A stretch of DNA of 64,000 bases. Source: Methylobacterium sp. Leaf99. GTDB lineage: Bacteria > Pseudomonadota > Alphaproteobacteria > Rhizobiales > Beijerinckiaceae. The notes under the pieces are model-generated. The model did not search any database and was not told where the DNA came from. It saw only the letters and a list, made by a program, of their open reading frames with translations. Position numbers and translations under genes: made by a program. The stretch spans positions 1,920,178 to 1,984,177 of the forward strand of contig NZ_LMMU01000001.1 of NCBI RefSeq assembly GCF_001422375.1. The letters run 5' to 3'. Each line of letters opens with the position of its first letter. Position 1 is the stretch's first letter. This document shows, one piece after another, positions 17,997 to 26,598 of the stretch.

Positions 17997-18784
17997 CAGG
18001 CGCTCCAATCCAGGATGTCGGCCCTGTCCCTGACGATCGCGCCGGACGCGATGTCGTGCGCTCGGTCCGGTACGGTGCCCGGGTCGAGGGACTGCGGGGC
18101 GTGGATGAGATCGAACCCACGGAACGGGGTCCGGGGCTCGGTGGTCGGCGCGGGGTCGAGCGCGGCGTTGAGCTTCACGCAGGTCTGCAGACCCGAACCA
18201 TCGGGCAGGCTCGCGGCCACGGTACGCAGCGGCTCCGGCAGATGGGCGAACGGCCCAACGACAAGGTCGCGAGCGTCGCGCTGATCCTCGCCCTTAAGCT
18301 CGACGCGCAGGGTCAGAAGCCGGATCGCCAGCTTCTCGCCGGTCTGGTCGGTGGCGAATCGCGACGACTTCATCTTCGGGACCCGGCGGGTCACCGCGGT
18401 GCGCAGGAGGTAGGCCTGCGGGGTATCGCCTACGGTGATTGCCTCGACGGCCCGCTCCTCGAGGAGGTCGAGAACAGCCTCGAGCTCGCGGTCGGTACCG
18501 ACGTAGTTCACGGCGCGCTCGTCGCCCTCGCCCGAGACCGCGTTCATGGCGATCTCGATGACGAGGTCGCACACGTGGTTGAACGGCGCGCCGCCGTTGT
18601 TCTTCGACCAGGCCTCGGCCTCGTCCTCCTCGGTGGTGAGCACCATCACTGGCACCACCTCGCGGTGGTCGAAGTCCGCGATGCGGGAATCGTAGATCCG
18701 AGCCTGCACGAAGTGATCGATGACGGAGTCGGCGTTGAGCACCTCGATCGCCTGGAGGCGCAGCGCGGTCCGGGCGAGGCTCAT
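17996..18784 (-). CDS. Probable tail terminator-region protein (Mu gp37 position)
   Basis: This 262-residue protein is not matched with certainty. It begins MSLARTALRLQAIEVLN and has an alpha/beta pattern with VVPVMVLTTEEDEAEAW near 43 and HVCDLVIEIAMNAV near 70, similar to small tail-terminator folds, followed by a longer C-terminal extension. It overlaps the next gene by ATGA and the previous by four bases. The order capsid, joining protein, this gene, DUF2635, sheath makes a tail terminator the best inference. Confidence 0.6.
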   Translation of the reverse strand: MSLARTALRLQAIEVLNADSVIDHFVQARIYDSRIADFDHREVVPVMVLTTEEDEAEAWSKNNGGAPFNHVCDLVIEIAMNAVSGEGDERAVNYVGTDRELEAVLDLLEERAVEAITVGDTPQAYLLRTAVTRRVPKMKSSRFATDQTGEKLAIRLLTLRVELKGEDQRDARDLVVGPFAHLPEPLRTVAASLPDGSGLQTCVKLNAALDPAPTTEPRTPFRGFDLIHAPQSLDPGTVPDRAHDIASGAIVRDRADILDWSA

Positions 18785-19191
18785 CGGAGCTCCGCCAGCA
18801 TGACGAGGGCACGGCCGAAGTCGACGGCCTTGAACCGGGTGACGGTGAAGCGCTCCCCGGTATCATCGCGGCGGACGATGTCGCCCATCTGCGGCCGCTC
18901 CAGAAGCGAGTGCAAATCGACATCCACCATGGGCTGCTCGGCGACGACGCCGCGCGTGGTGGCGTCCGACATGGCCCGGCCGTGGGCGTGCAGCACGGCG
19001 CCGACGGCGATCCAGATGCCCTGGAACGGGTAGCTCACCCGGACCGTGCTGGGCACAGTCCCGGCGTTGACGTCGACCCGGCCCGCCGGGGTGGCGGGTC
19101 GGGCGCGACCTTCGATGGTGAAGCCTTCCGCGTACACGGCATCGACCGTCGCCGAAGCGGCTGAGGCTAGGGCGGCAAAGAGCGAGGGCAT
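18781..19191 (-). CDS. Head-tail joining protein, gpFII-like
   Basis: The 136 residues begin MPSLFAALASAASATVDAVYAEGF and end with a beta-rich part (MGDIVRRDDTGERFTVTRFK) that fits small beta-barrel neck proteins such as lambda gpFII. Its position right after the gpE-type capsid gene supports this. The match is by pattern and place, not by clear family recognition. Confidence 0.6.
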   Translation of the reverse strand: MPSLFAALASAASATVDAVYAEGFTIEGRARPATPAGRVDVNAGTVPSTVRVSYPFQGIWIAVGAVLHAHGRAMSDATTRGVVAEQPMVDVDLHSLLERPQMGDIVRRDDTGERFTVTRFKAVDFGRALVMLAELR

Positions 19192-19217
19192 GTCGTGGAA
19201 GGCCTATCGTTCGAGTG

Positions 19218-20246
19218 TTACTTGACCTTGGCGCAGAAGCTCGCGTTCACGCGGGACGGCACCACCAGGGGGGCCGACTCGGAGTAGGCGTTGCGACGCG
19301 AGGGGTTCTCAGTGTCGTAGACCTTGCGGAAGATCTCCTGGGGCACGAGCGAACCGACGTCCTGGATGGCGCCGAACGCACGCACGCCCTCGATCGCGGG
19401 CGAGCCCATGATCACGTTGTTGTCGTCGATGAAGCGCTCGGAGGCGCCGGCGGCCTGCTCGAAGCTCTGCTGGTAGACCCAGAACTCGAAGTCGCCGATG
19501 GCACCGACGTAGCGGGCGCGGGTGACGTCGTCGGGCTTGATCGGGCCGAGCTCGACGTTGCCGGTGGCTTGGCGGCGGACGTCGAGGACCTTTCGGAAGT
19601 CGTCGTCCTGGCGGGCGAGCTTCCAGGCGCCGCCGCCCAGCACGACCATGCCCGGGGCGATACCGCACTTGTCCTGGACCGCCTGGGCCCAGGTCTCGAT
19701 GCTATCGAGCGGCTTGACGCCGGTTTCGCCCCAACGGGCCGCGCCGGTGAGGTTGACCGAGAGCGATTCGTCGCGCTCGTAGTCGACGGTCTGGGACGGG
19801 TAGTCTTCGCCCTCGACCTTGACCTTGCCGAAGCGCAGGGCCTGGGCGGCCATCCACTCGAGGCGGTAGAGCACGGCGCGCTCCTGAGCGGCGAGCACGT
19901 CCACCATCACGGCGTCCATGCGCTCGACCGGGCTCATGTCGCCGGAGTAGCGCTCGCCGGCCATGCGCTTCATGGCGCGGCCGGGCTTCACTACCTCGAG
20001 GAGCTTCACGTTGGCCGGCTTGAAGCTCTTCGTGATGTAGCCGCCGGAGTTCGTCGGCTTGGCCGAGGCGTCCGGGTGCACGAACGGCGCAAGCTTGCGG
20101 CCGGTCTTGATCAGGTCGAAGTCGATGGTCTCGGTATCGAAGTTCTGGGTGGTGCCGAAGAACAGATCGAGCAGGAAGGTCGACGGTGTGTCGATCCGCT
20201 CGTCCATGACGCGGGCGAGCGTGTGGGTGTCATAAACCAGGCTCAT
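19218..20246 (-). CDS. Major capsid protein, lambda gpE family
   Basis: With the ATG at 20246 the protein has 342 residues, almost the same as lambda gpE. Recognisable parts are LARVMDERIDTPSTFLLDLFF (residues 9-29), FVHPDASAKPTNSGGY, the long helix region RMDAVMVDVLAAQERAVLYR (E-loop and spine), and the A-domain MVVLGGGAWKLARQDDDFR to IMGSPAIEGVRAFGAIQD. An earlier start at 20327 adds a Pro-rich leader not seen in the family. It forms the icosahedral shell together with the gpD-like protein. Confidence 0.93.
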   Translation of the reverse strand: MSLVYDTHTLARVMDERIDTPSTFLLDLFFGTTQNFDTETIDFDLIKTGRKLAPFVHPDASAKPTNSGGYITKSFKPANVKLLEVVKPGRAMKRMAGERYSGDMSPVERMDAVMVDVLAAQERAVLYRLEWMAAQALRFGKVKVEGEDYPSQTVDYERDESLSVNLTGAARWGETGVKPLDSIETWAQAVQDKCGIAPGMVVLGGGAWKLARQDDDFRKVLDVRRQATGNVELGPIKPDDVTRARYVGAIGDFEFWVYQQSFEQAAGASERFIDDNNVIMGSPAIEGVRAFGAIQDVGSLVPQEIFRKVYDTENPSRRNAYSESAPLVVPSRVNASFCAKVK

Positions 20247-20346
20247 GACGGGCTCCGGATAGCGATGTCGGGGGATTGGCGTGCGGCCTGCCTCAGGGCA
20301 GGCGGTCGTTGCAGCAGGGCGGCTCAAAGCCGCCCCGCCGGTCGGA

Positions 20347-20721
20347 TCAGACGGTGGTCAGGTTCAGCGTCTTGCGAATGAAGATCGGCGTGCCCTCGAA
20401 GGCGAGGCGCAGATCGTCACCCGTGAAGCTGGCGTCGATCACCAGGCCGTCGGGGTTGAAGCAACCCGCCTTGTAGGTCGGGCCCACCGCGTCGCCGGCA
20501 GAAGCGTCGACGTCGGCGACCGCGATGCCGACGGGCTTCTGGGAGCCGTCGCTGGCAGTCTTCACCGACTTGACGAGCTTCTTGCTCGCGGTGACCCGGC
20601 CCACGACGGTGTTGGCCGCAACGACCGCCCCCACAGCGTAGGTGTCGGGCTCCGAATAGACCGGCATCGTCCCGGAGAGGAGGGCTTCGGGACGGTAGGT
20701 GTTGGTCTCGTTGAGGGCCAT
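20347..20721 (-). CDS. Head decoration protein, lambda gpD family
   Basis: The 124 residues match gpD: the conserved TYAVGAVVAANTVVGRVTAS and VGIAVADVDASAGD segments and a beta-rich C-terminus. gpD trimers staple the expanded capsid at the threefold sites. The gene lies directly upstream of gpE, as in lambda. Confidence 0.9.
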   Translation of the reverse strand: MALNETNTYRPEALLSGTMPVYSEPDTYAVGAVVAANTVVGRVTASKKLVKSVKTASDGSQKPVGIAVADVDASAGDAVGPTYKAGCFNPDGLVIDASFTGDDLRLAFEGTPIFIRKTLNLTTV

Positions 20722-20788
20722 GATGGCTCACTCCTGGTTCTCGGCGCGCCGCGCCAGGGATGGATGGGGTTGGGCCGGGGCCCGCGGC

Positions 20789-21979
20789 TCAGCGAGCGGC
20801 GGTGTCGGCGCGGGTGCGGCCGCCGGCCTTGCGGTAGGCGGCGACGATGCCGCCGGCCTTGTCGTCCTTCGCCGGGTTGCCGCCGCCGTGATGGCCACCG
20901 GCCGGGCTCGGCTTGGTCGAGGCCTGAGCGCCCGCCATCGCGTCGATTAGGGCGTCCTTCGCCACCTCAAGGTTGCCAGCCGAAGCCACGATCCCGTTGA
21001 GGGTCGCGAGGCCGAGGCCGGACTTCTCCGCGGCCGTGAAGAACTGCACGGACCAGGCCTTGGGCGCTGAGGCCACCGGGGCGACGGGCTCGGGCTTGGT
21101 CTCGGGCAGCGTGGCGCTGGCGGCTGCGGCGGCCGCGGCAGCCTCGTCGGCGGCCTTCTTCGCAGCGACGGCCTCGGTGAGACTGGCCTTGGCCGCGTCG
21201 AGGCCATCGGCCTTGGCGACGATCTCCAGGAGCGTAACGATCGACAGGTTCGACTCGCCGGCGGCGGCGAAGAAGTCGGTGGCCCAGGCCTTCGGCGCGG
21301 GGGTCTGGGCGGGCTTGGCGTCGGACATGGGGGGTTCCTTCTCGGCCGCAGCGGCCGTCGCCGCCGGAGCGGCCTGGGGCTTGAACCGGCTCGGCAGGCC
21401 CTTCGGGGCGCGCGCGTAGAGCCGGTAGTCGAAGCTGGCGGTGGGCTCGGCGAGGCTCTCGGCCTTGCCGGTGACGAGACCCTTCGCCACCGCATCGTCG
21501 GCGGTGAACCAGGTCTCGGCGCGCATGAGCGTGCGCACCTCTTCGCGTCCCAGGCCCGAGCGCGCGGCGTAGATGCCGGCGTACTGGTCGGAGAGCTTGT
21601 CGAGGACGGTGGCGTCGCGTTGGTGGTCGGCGGCGGTGCCGAAGGTCAGCCCGGCCGCGTCGTGGATCATCACCATCGCGCCCTCGCGCATCTCGCGCGT
21701 GTCTCCGGCCATCAGGATCAGCGAGGCGGCCGAGGCCGCGATGCCGTCGACGATGACGTGCACGGCGCCCTCGTGGGAGCGCAGGAGCGAGTAGATCGCG
21801 ACGCCGTCGAAGGCGATGCCGCCGCCGGAGTTGAGCCGGACGGTGATATCGCCCGCGCCGTGCTCGGCCAGGGCCGACGCCACGTCGGTGACGGTGAAGC
21901 CGTCGCCCCAGCAGTAGGGGTCGCCGACATCGCCGTAGAGCAGGATCTCCCCGTTAACGAGGAGGCTGGGCTTGTCCAT
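20789..21979 (-). CDS. Head maturation protease (ClpP-type) fused to scaffold domain
   Basis: Residues 1-190 are a ClpP-related protease: VNGEILLYGDVGD, the conserved LNSGGGIAFDGVAIY near 50, the nucleophile Ser83 in GIAASAAS and His106 in MIHDA. From about 200 the chain is Ala/Lys/Glu-rich and low in complexity, with two copies of a segment like PKAWATDFFAAAGESNLSIVTL and PKAWSVQFFTAAEKSGLGLATL; this is the likely scaffold part, as in lambda C/Nu3. The protease would cut the scaffold and prepare the prohead. It overlaps the portal gene by 26 bases. Confidence 0.9.
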   Translation of the reverse strand: MDKPSLLVNGEILLYGDVGDPYCWGDGFTVTDVASALAEHGAGDITVRLNSGGGIAFDGVAIYSLLRSHEGAVHVIVDGIAASAASLILMAGDTREMREGAMVMIHDAAGLTFGTAADHQRDATVLDKLSDQYAGIYAARSGLGREEVRTLMRAETWFTADDAVAKGLVTGKAESLAEPTASFDYRLYARAPKGLPSRFKPQAAPAATAAAAEKEPPMSDAKPAQTPAPKAWATDFFAAAGESNLSIVTLLEIVAKADGLDAAKASLTEAVAAKKAADEAAAAAAAASATLPETKPEPVAPVASAPKAWSVQFFTAAEKSGLGLATLNGIVASAGNLEVAKDALIDAMAGAQASTKPSPAGGHHGGGNPAKDDKAGGIVAAYRKAGGRTRADTAAR

Positions 21980-23477
21980 CAGGCTTTGCCTTGGAAGGTG
22001 GCGGCATGGCCGCGTTCATCGGGAAGCGCCCGTCGCTGTCGAACCGCGTCCCCGCCTTGTCGGCGCGGATGTTGTCCTCGGCGATCTCGGCCTCGATCAG
22101 CTCCGGGTCGTGCCCGAGCTTGCGTTGCTCCTCGGAGCGGGACGACAGACCGGAGCGGATCGCATCGCGTGCGGCCTCAATGTCCTCGCTCGGCTTGATC
22201 ATCTCGCGCCGCGGCGGGGTCCATTCGAGCGTCGCAGTGGTTGGCCGGTTGAGCGGGACCGTCGCGGCTTCGAGGAACCAGCGGCCGATCCCGACGCAGA
22301 GGTGCGGGATCAGCATGTGCCAGCGCCACATGTCGATGGAGCGCTGGAACTCGAGCCAGCCGAGGCGGCCGGACGAGAAGTTGACCTGGCTGAGGTCGTT
22401 GCTCAGCAGCTCGGCCGGCACCCCGAACCCGACGGCGATCTTGCGGATCTGCGCGCGGGTGTATTCGGGATAGCCCTGGGTCACCGGCGGGGTGGCGAAC
22501 TTGACGTCGGAGCCGCCCGTCAGCCGAGTGACGAGGCCGGGCTCGAGCATGTCGACCGGGTTGCCGCTTTCGGTCTCCTTGACGGAGCCATCAGCGTTGA
22601 AGGCCGGGCCGCCGCCCTCCTTGTCCATCCAGAAGACCGCGAAGCACGCGGCGATCTTCTGGCGCATGAGCTCGGCATCCTCGTAGTCGCCGAGATCCCA
22701 CAGCGTCATCACGATGGGCGCGGCCCAGGGGATGCCGCGGGCCTGCCCGGGGCGATCCACCCGGTAGAGGTGGATCACGTCCGCCGCAGGGACTCGCTTC
22801 GAGGCGCCGAACCGGCGGTAGGACACCCCGTAGGGATGCTCAGGGTAGAGCCAGTAGGCCACGCGCCGGCCGTGCCGGTCGAACTCGATGCCCTGGAAGC
22901 AGATGTTGCCGTCACCGATCGGCCCGTGCTTGTTCGGGTCGAGGTAGTCCGGCTCCAGCACCCGCACCTGCAGGGGCACCTTCAGGCCGAGGCTGGCCTC
23001 GGGCAGGTACCGCACGACGAGGGCTTCGCCGCTCTCCACCACCGTACGGATGGCGAGCGCCTGAAGGCCGTAGAGGTTGTTGCGGCCCTCGAGGTCGATG
23101 TCGGTGGTGTCGAGGTGCTCGCGCACCAGGCGCTGCAGCGCCTTTTTTTCCTTCACCCCGGCGCCAATGATGGACGGCAGGATGCCGGTACCGACGACGT
23201 TCGAGGCGATCCCGGACACCGCCCGGGTCGCATAGGGGTTGTTGCGGGCGAGGTCGCGCGAGACGTCGCGCAGCCGTCCGAACGAGTACAGGACCTCTGC
23301 ATTCGCGTCCGAGGTCGAGATCTGACGTCCGGCGGTGCGGTGGGTGCGGGCGGCGCCGTCGTAGAGGGCGGTCGCCCGGCGGATGCCCTCGGTGCGGGCG
23401 CGCGCCTGGACCCGGGCCTGCTCGCGCCGCGGCGAGACCCATCCGATGGCGCGGTCGAGGAGGTTGGGTCCAGCCAT
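21954..23477 (-). CDS. Portal protein, lambda gpB family
   Basis: The 507-residue protein begins MAGPNLLDRAIGWVSPRREQ and carries the lambda-portal signature ISTSDANAEVLYSFGRLRDV, VRVLEPDYLDPNKHG near 190, VIHLYRVDRPGQARGIPWAA near 245 and the LLSNDLSQVNFSSGRLGWLEFQR region near 390. It would form the twelve-fold ring at the capsid vertex for DNA entry. The ATG at 23477 lies six bases after the gpW-like stop; a longer upstream frame is only the mirror of other genes. Confidence 0.93.
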   Translation of the reverse strand: MAGPNLLDRAIGWVSPRREQARVQARARTEGIRRATALYDGAARTHRTAGRQISTSDANAEVLYSFGRLRDVSRDLARNNPYATRAVSGIASNVVGTGILPSIIGAGVKEKKALQRLVREHLDTTDIDLEGRNNLYGLQALAIRTVVESGEALVVRYLPEASLGLKVPLQVRVLEPDYLDPNKHGPIGDGNICFQGIEFDRHGRRVAYWLYPEHPYGVSYRRFGASKRVPAADVIHLYRVDRPGQARGIPWAAPIVMTLWDLGDYEDAELMRQKIAACFAVFWMDKEGGGPAFNADGSVKETESGNPVDMLEPGLVTRLTGGSDVKFATPPVTQGYPEYTRAQIRKIAVGFGVPAELLSNDLSQVNFSSGRLGWLEFQRSIDMWRWHMLIPHLCVGIGRWFLEAATVPLNRPTTATLEWTPPRREMIKPSEDIEAARDAIRSGLSSRSEEQRKLGHDPELIEAEIAEDNIRADKAGTRFDSDGRFPMNAAMPPPSKAKPDGQAQPPR

Positions 23478-23482
23478 CGGCG

Positions 23483-23686
23483 TCAGGACAGGTTGGAGCG
23501 GTAGCCCGCCACGTAGCGGTTGGTCTGCCCGCGGCCGGTGACCTCGGCCTGCATGCCGGCGAGGATCGATCGCATCTCGGCGAGGGTGCGGTAGGTGACC
23601 TCGCGGTTGTCCGCGAAGCGCACCTTGGTCGCGCCCGTCGCAATCGCCGCCTTCAGGGCGGCGATGTCCTTGTCGGTGTAGGCCAT
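23483..23686 (-). CDS. Head-tail joining protein gpW-like, 67 aa
   Basis: The short helical protein starts MAYTDKDIAALKAAIATGA and contains YRTLAEMRSILAGM, matching lambda gpW in length and position between the large terminase and the portal. gpW closes the portal channel before tail joining. Confidence 0.88.
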   Translation of the reverse strand: MAYTDKDIAALKAAIATGATKVRFADNREVTYRTLAEMRSILAGMQAEVTGRGQTNRYVAGYRSNLS

Positions 23687-23713
23687 GGGAAGCCTTTCGT
23701 GCTTCGGCGCCGG

Positions 23714-25810
23714 TCAGCGCCGCAGGAACCCCCGACGCTGACCCAGGAAGCCGCTCGACTGTGCGGGCGTTTCTGCGGGCGGGGGTGGGGCCGCCGGGGT
23801 CGGGCGCAGGGCCACGACCGGGGCGGGCTTGGGCGGTGGCGTCTCCGCCGCGGGGGCGGGCTGTTCGGCCTCGGGCACCACGGCGGGTGCGGGGGGCGGT
23901 GGTTTGGCACCGCTCTCGACCCTGAGGCGCTCGACGCCGATCATCTTCGCGGCGCCGTAGGCCAGGCATTCGGCGTCGAGGTAATGGTTGTGCCGGGACC
24001 GGCGCAGCCACATCGACCCGCCGCCCGGTTTCCGCACGCGGGCCTCGGACACGATCTGGCGGCAGAAGTCCTCGGTCGCATCGAGCGGCAGATGCCAGCC
24101 ACCGGGCTGATCCTGCGGCCACCGGATTCTGGAATGGACCCAGGACTTCAGGACGTCGGTGTCGAGGCGGACGAGGTCGAGGCCGTACCCGGCCTTGCCG
24201 CTGACCGGGCTTACCTCGATCCGGTTGACCGAGAGCGGCACCGTCCGGTGGTCGTAGCCCTTCGTCGGGTAGACGTGCCGGGCATGGCGGCGGCAGAACT
24301 CGTAGACCGTGTTCTCGTCACCGGCGTCCTTCTTGCCGGGGCGGAAGCCTGCGTCGATGAATACCCGGCGGATCGGCAGGCCGCCGATGCCGTTCTCGAT
24401 CAGCTCCGCCAGCTCCATCCAGACGTCGTCGAGCCGGGTGTCGTGGTGGTCGCCGAACATCTCACCGTGCTCGATGAGCCAGGATTCGTTCCGGGCGCCC
24501 CAGCCGCGGACCACGTAGACGAGGCGGTCTTTCTGCACGTCGACGCCGCAGGTCAGCAGCATGACGCCGGCCGGGATCTCGCGGAATCGGTAGGGCAGGC
24601 GGCGGTCGCACACCTCTTCCCATTCCGGCGCGTCGCCGCCGCTCGGCATCCACAGCTCGCCAAAAGCGGCGTTCGTGACCGTCTGGACCTTCTCCGGATC
24701 GCCGGTCTGGATCGCCTCGACGTAGCGGGCAGCGCGGTCGCCGAAGCTCTGGAACGGCGAGCACAGGCCCGACGCCCAGAGCGACCAGGTATCGCTCTCC
24801 GGTGGATCACCCGTGACGTTGTCGTGCTCGTCGACGTGCTGGCCGGGCGCCACCTCGAGGCCGGTGGTTTCGATCGCCTTCTTCTCGGCTTCGGTGATGA
24901 TGCAGCCATGGTTCGGGCAGACGAGGTGCGCCGTCTCCTTGGCGCGGGCCGGCGTAGTCTTCGCCTCCTCGCCCTTGTGCTCGTACTCGAGGCAGGCGAG
25001 GCGCGGCACGAACCGCTCAGCGCAGTGCGGGCAGCGCCAGGTCCAGTGGTACCGGGTGCCGGCCTGCCAGTACTTCCAGATCGTCGACTCGATATCGTCG
25101 GCGGGCTGGACCTTCCAGAACTCCAGGCCCGAGACCTCGTCCTTCTCGACTTCCTTCGGCCCGCGCGAGGTGGTCGACACCATGGCGTGCACGAAGTCGG
25201 CGTGGGTATCGCCGCGGGCGTCGATGAGGCCGATCGGATCGCCCTGCCCCTTCACGTTGGCCATGAGCTCGTCGGCCTCGTCCGTGAGGGCGAGCGAGGC
25301 CGGGTCCGACTTCAGGGCGGTGGACGAGCCGGCATGCGCGAGGCGCAGCGGGACGCCGGCAATCACCTTGCGGGTCTTGGTCATCCGCTTGCCGCGGGCG
25401 ACCTTGGCCGCGAGGGTGGGCGCCTCGTCGAGCAGCGCCATGATGCGCGGCTCCCACTGCTCGGTGATGAACTGCTTGTTGGGGCCGACGTAGAGGATCG
25501 GGGCCGGCTGCTGGTCGAGCCGTTGGCCGATCACGTCGAGGATCGTCTCGGACTTGCCGCTCTGGGCCGAGACCACGAAGACGCAGCGCTTGTGCCGGCG
25601 CCGCGCGATCGCCCGTCCGAAGGGCACCCCGTAGGGGGTCAGGTAGGGGTTGCGCTTGCCTGGGTAGCCGGAGCTGGGCGGATAGACCCGGTTCTCGGCA
25701 CCCCAGACGTCAGGCATCGTCCTCTTCTGCGGGCGGATCAGCGTCGCGGTCCGCGCGTAGAGCCGCGCCGCATTCCGCGATGCGGTCTGCCACGGATTGG
25801 AGAGCGTCAT
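23714..25810 (-). CDS. Terminase large subunit, lambda GpA family
   Basis: This 698-residue DNA-packaging motor and cos-cleaving nuclease has an ATPase half with the P-loop-like VSAQSGKSE near residue 81 and the acidic LTDEADEL near 175. Two Cys clusters (CPHCAERF and CPNHGC) around 255-300 probably bind zinc. The C-terminal nuclease half has YVVRGWGARNESWLIEHGE and VFIDAGFRPG. After about residue 640 comes a Pro-rich tail. The start at 25810 (MTLSNPWQTASRNA) resembles the family N-terminus; it overlaps the small subunit gene by about 100 bases, an unusually long overlap, and a later start is possible. Confidence 0.92.
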   Translation of the reverse strand: MTLSNPWQTASRNAARLYARTATLIRPQKRTMPDVWGAENRVYPPSSGYPGKRNPYLTPYGVPFGRAIARRRHKRCVFVVSAQSGKSETILDVIGQRLDQQPAPILYVGPNKQFITEQWEPRIMALLDEAPTLAAKVARGKRMTKTRKVIAGVPLRLAHAGSSTALKSDPASLALTDEADELMANVKGQGDPIGLIDARGDTHADFVHAMVSTTSRGPKEVEKDEVSGLEFWKVQPADDIESTIWKYWQAGTRYHWTWRCPHCAERFVPRLACLEYEHKGEEAKTTPARAKETAHLVCPNHGCIITEAEKKAIETTGLEVAPGQHVDEHDNVTGDPPESDTWSLWASGLCSPFQSFGDRAARYVEAIQTGDPEKVQTVTNAAFGELWMPSGGDAPEWEEVCDRRLPYRFREIPAGVMLLTCGVDVQKDRLVYVVRGWGARNESWLIEHGEMFGDHHDTRLDDVWMELAELIENGIGGLPIRRVFIDAGFRPGKKDAGDENTVYEFCRRHARHVYPTKGYDHRTVPLSVNRIEVSPVSGKAGYGLDLVRLDTDVLKSWVHSRIRWPQDQPGGWHLPLDATEDFCRQIVSEARVRKPGGGSMWLRRSRHNHYLDAECLAYGAAKMIGVERLRVESGAKPPPPAPAVVPEAEQPAPAAETPPPKPAPVVALRPTPAAPPPPAETPAQSSGFLGQRRGFLRR

Positions 25811-26198
25811 CGATCTGCACCTGCAGGCGTTCGCGCTCATCAAGATCGCGGGTGAAGCGGGCCGGGACGTTGTTCACCTGCAGGGCGACCTCGCCCGCCA
25901 CCCGGTCCATCGCGAAGATCGCGTCGACCAGGGGGACGAGCTCACGCTCCTCGCGGGCGAGCTTCAACTCCTCCCGCCGGGTCTTGATGTCCTTCAGCCG
26001 GTCGGCGCCCTTCAGGTCGCTGCGATCCTGCCTTGCCGTTTCGCTTTTGACCTTGTGCTCGATGTAGGCCTGGACGCACTCCGGCAGGAGCCATTCGCCA
26101 TGGCTCAACTTCCGAAAAACCCTTGCCCCGCTAAGCTGTTGGACCCGCCGGGCGGAGACGCCGAGGATCTCCGCGAGGTCGGCTGTCGAGACCTCCAT
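25710..26198 (-). CDS. Terminase small subunit, Nu1-like
   Basis: The 162 residues begin with a winged helix-turn-helix (MEVSTADLAEILGVSARRVQQL, residues 1-30, recognition helix at 15-25), followed by a long charged helix (DIKTRREELKLAREERELVP) that in Nu1 mediates dimerisation and contact with GpA. It would bind cos next to its own gene. The C-terminus is acidic (DPPAEEDDA). Confidence 0.9.
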   Translation of the reverse strand: MEVSTADLAEILGVSARRVQQLSGARVFRKLSHGEWLLPECVQAYIEHKVKSETARQDRSDLKGADRLKDIKTRREELKLAREERELVPLVDAIFAMDRVAGEVALQVNNVPARFTRDLDERERLQVQIDDALQSVADRIAECGAALRADRDADPPAEEDDA

Positions 26199-26598
26199 CG
26201 GGCAACCTCAAAGCGAAAGCGAAATCGAGAAATCGGAAACCCGAAATACGCGCAGAACCCGGGGTCTATTGCCCGCAGAGGGGAAGGGACCTGGGAAGGA
26301 CCCGTGAGGCCCCCCTTCCCCTCCCGGCTCGCCCGCTGGAAATTGCAGGGCGTGCGGCGAGCTCCCGGCCCGCCCATGCCCTCGATACGAGCGCTCGCCA
26401 CCATCCAAACGTGAGAATTGGGTGGGGGAGCGGACCTTCCCGAGCCTCGTTGCCGACGTCCGTAGGGCGATTTCGGGATCAACCTATGGACGTCAGGATC
26501 AGCGCAGTATGAGCGCAGATCGCGGCTATGTGGTTTGGCCGCAACCCGGCTATCCTGCTATCTGATGGACGTGTTCCACCGCACCGACTGACGAGAGT
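26199..26598. other. Non-coding region upstream of terminase, candidate cos
   Basis: No convincing gene is present. It holds an 11-bp perfect inverted repeat, GAGGGGAAGGG (26278-26288) and CCCTTCCCCTC (26313-26323), with direct copies of GGGAAGGAC in between, and an A-rich stretch with AAATCGGAAACCCGAAAT near 26230-26247. In lambda-type genomes cos lies just upstream of the small terminase gene, which is where this is. The assignment is inferred from place and symmetry. The right part would also contain the AraC promoter. Confidence 0.5.
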
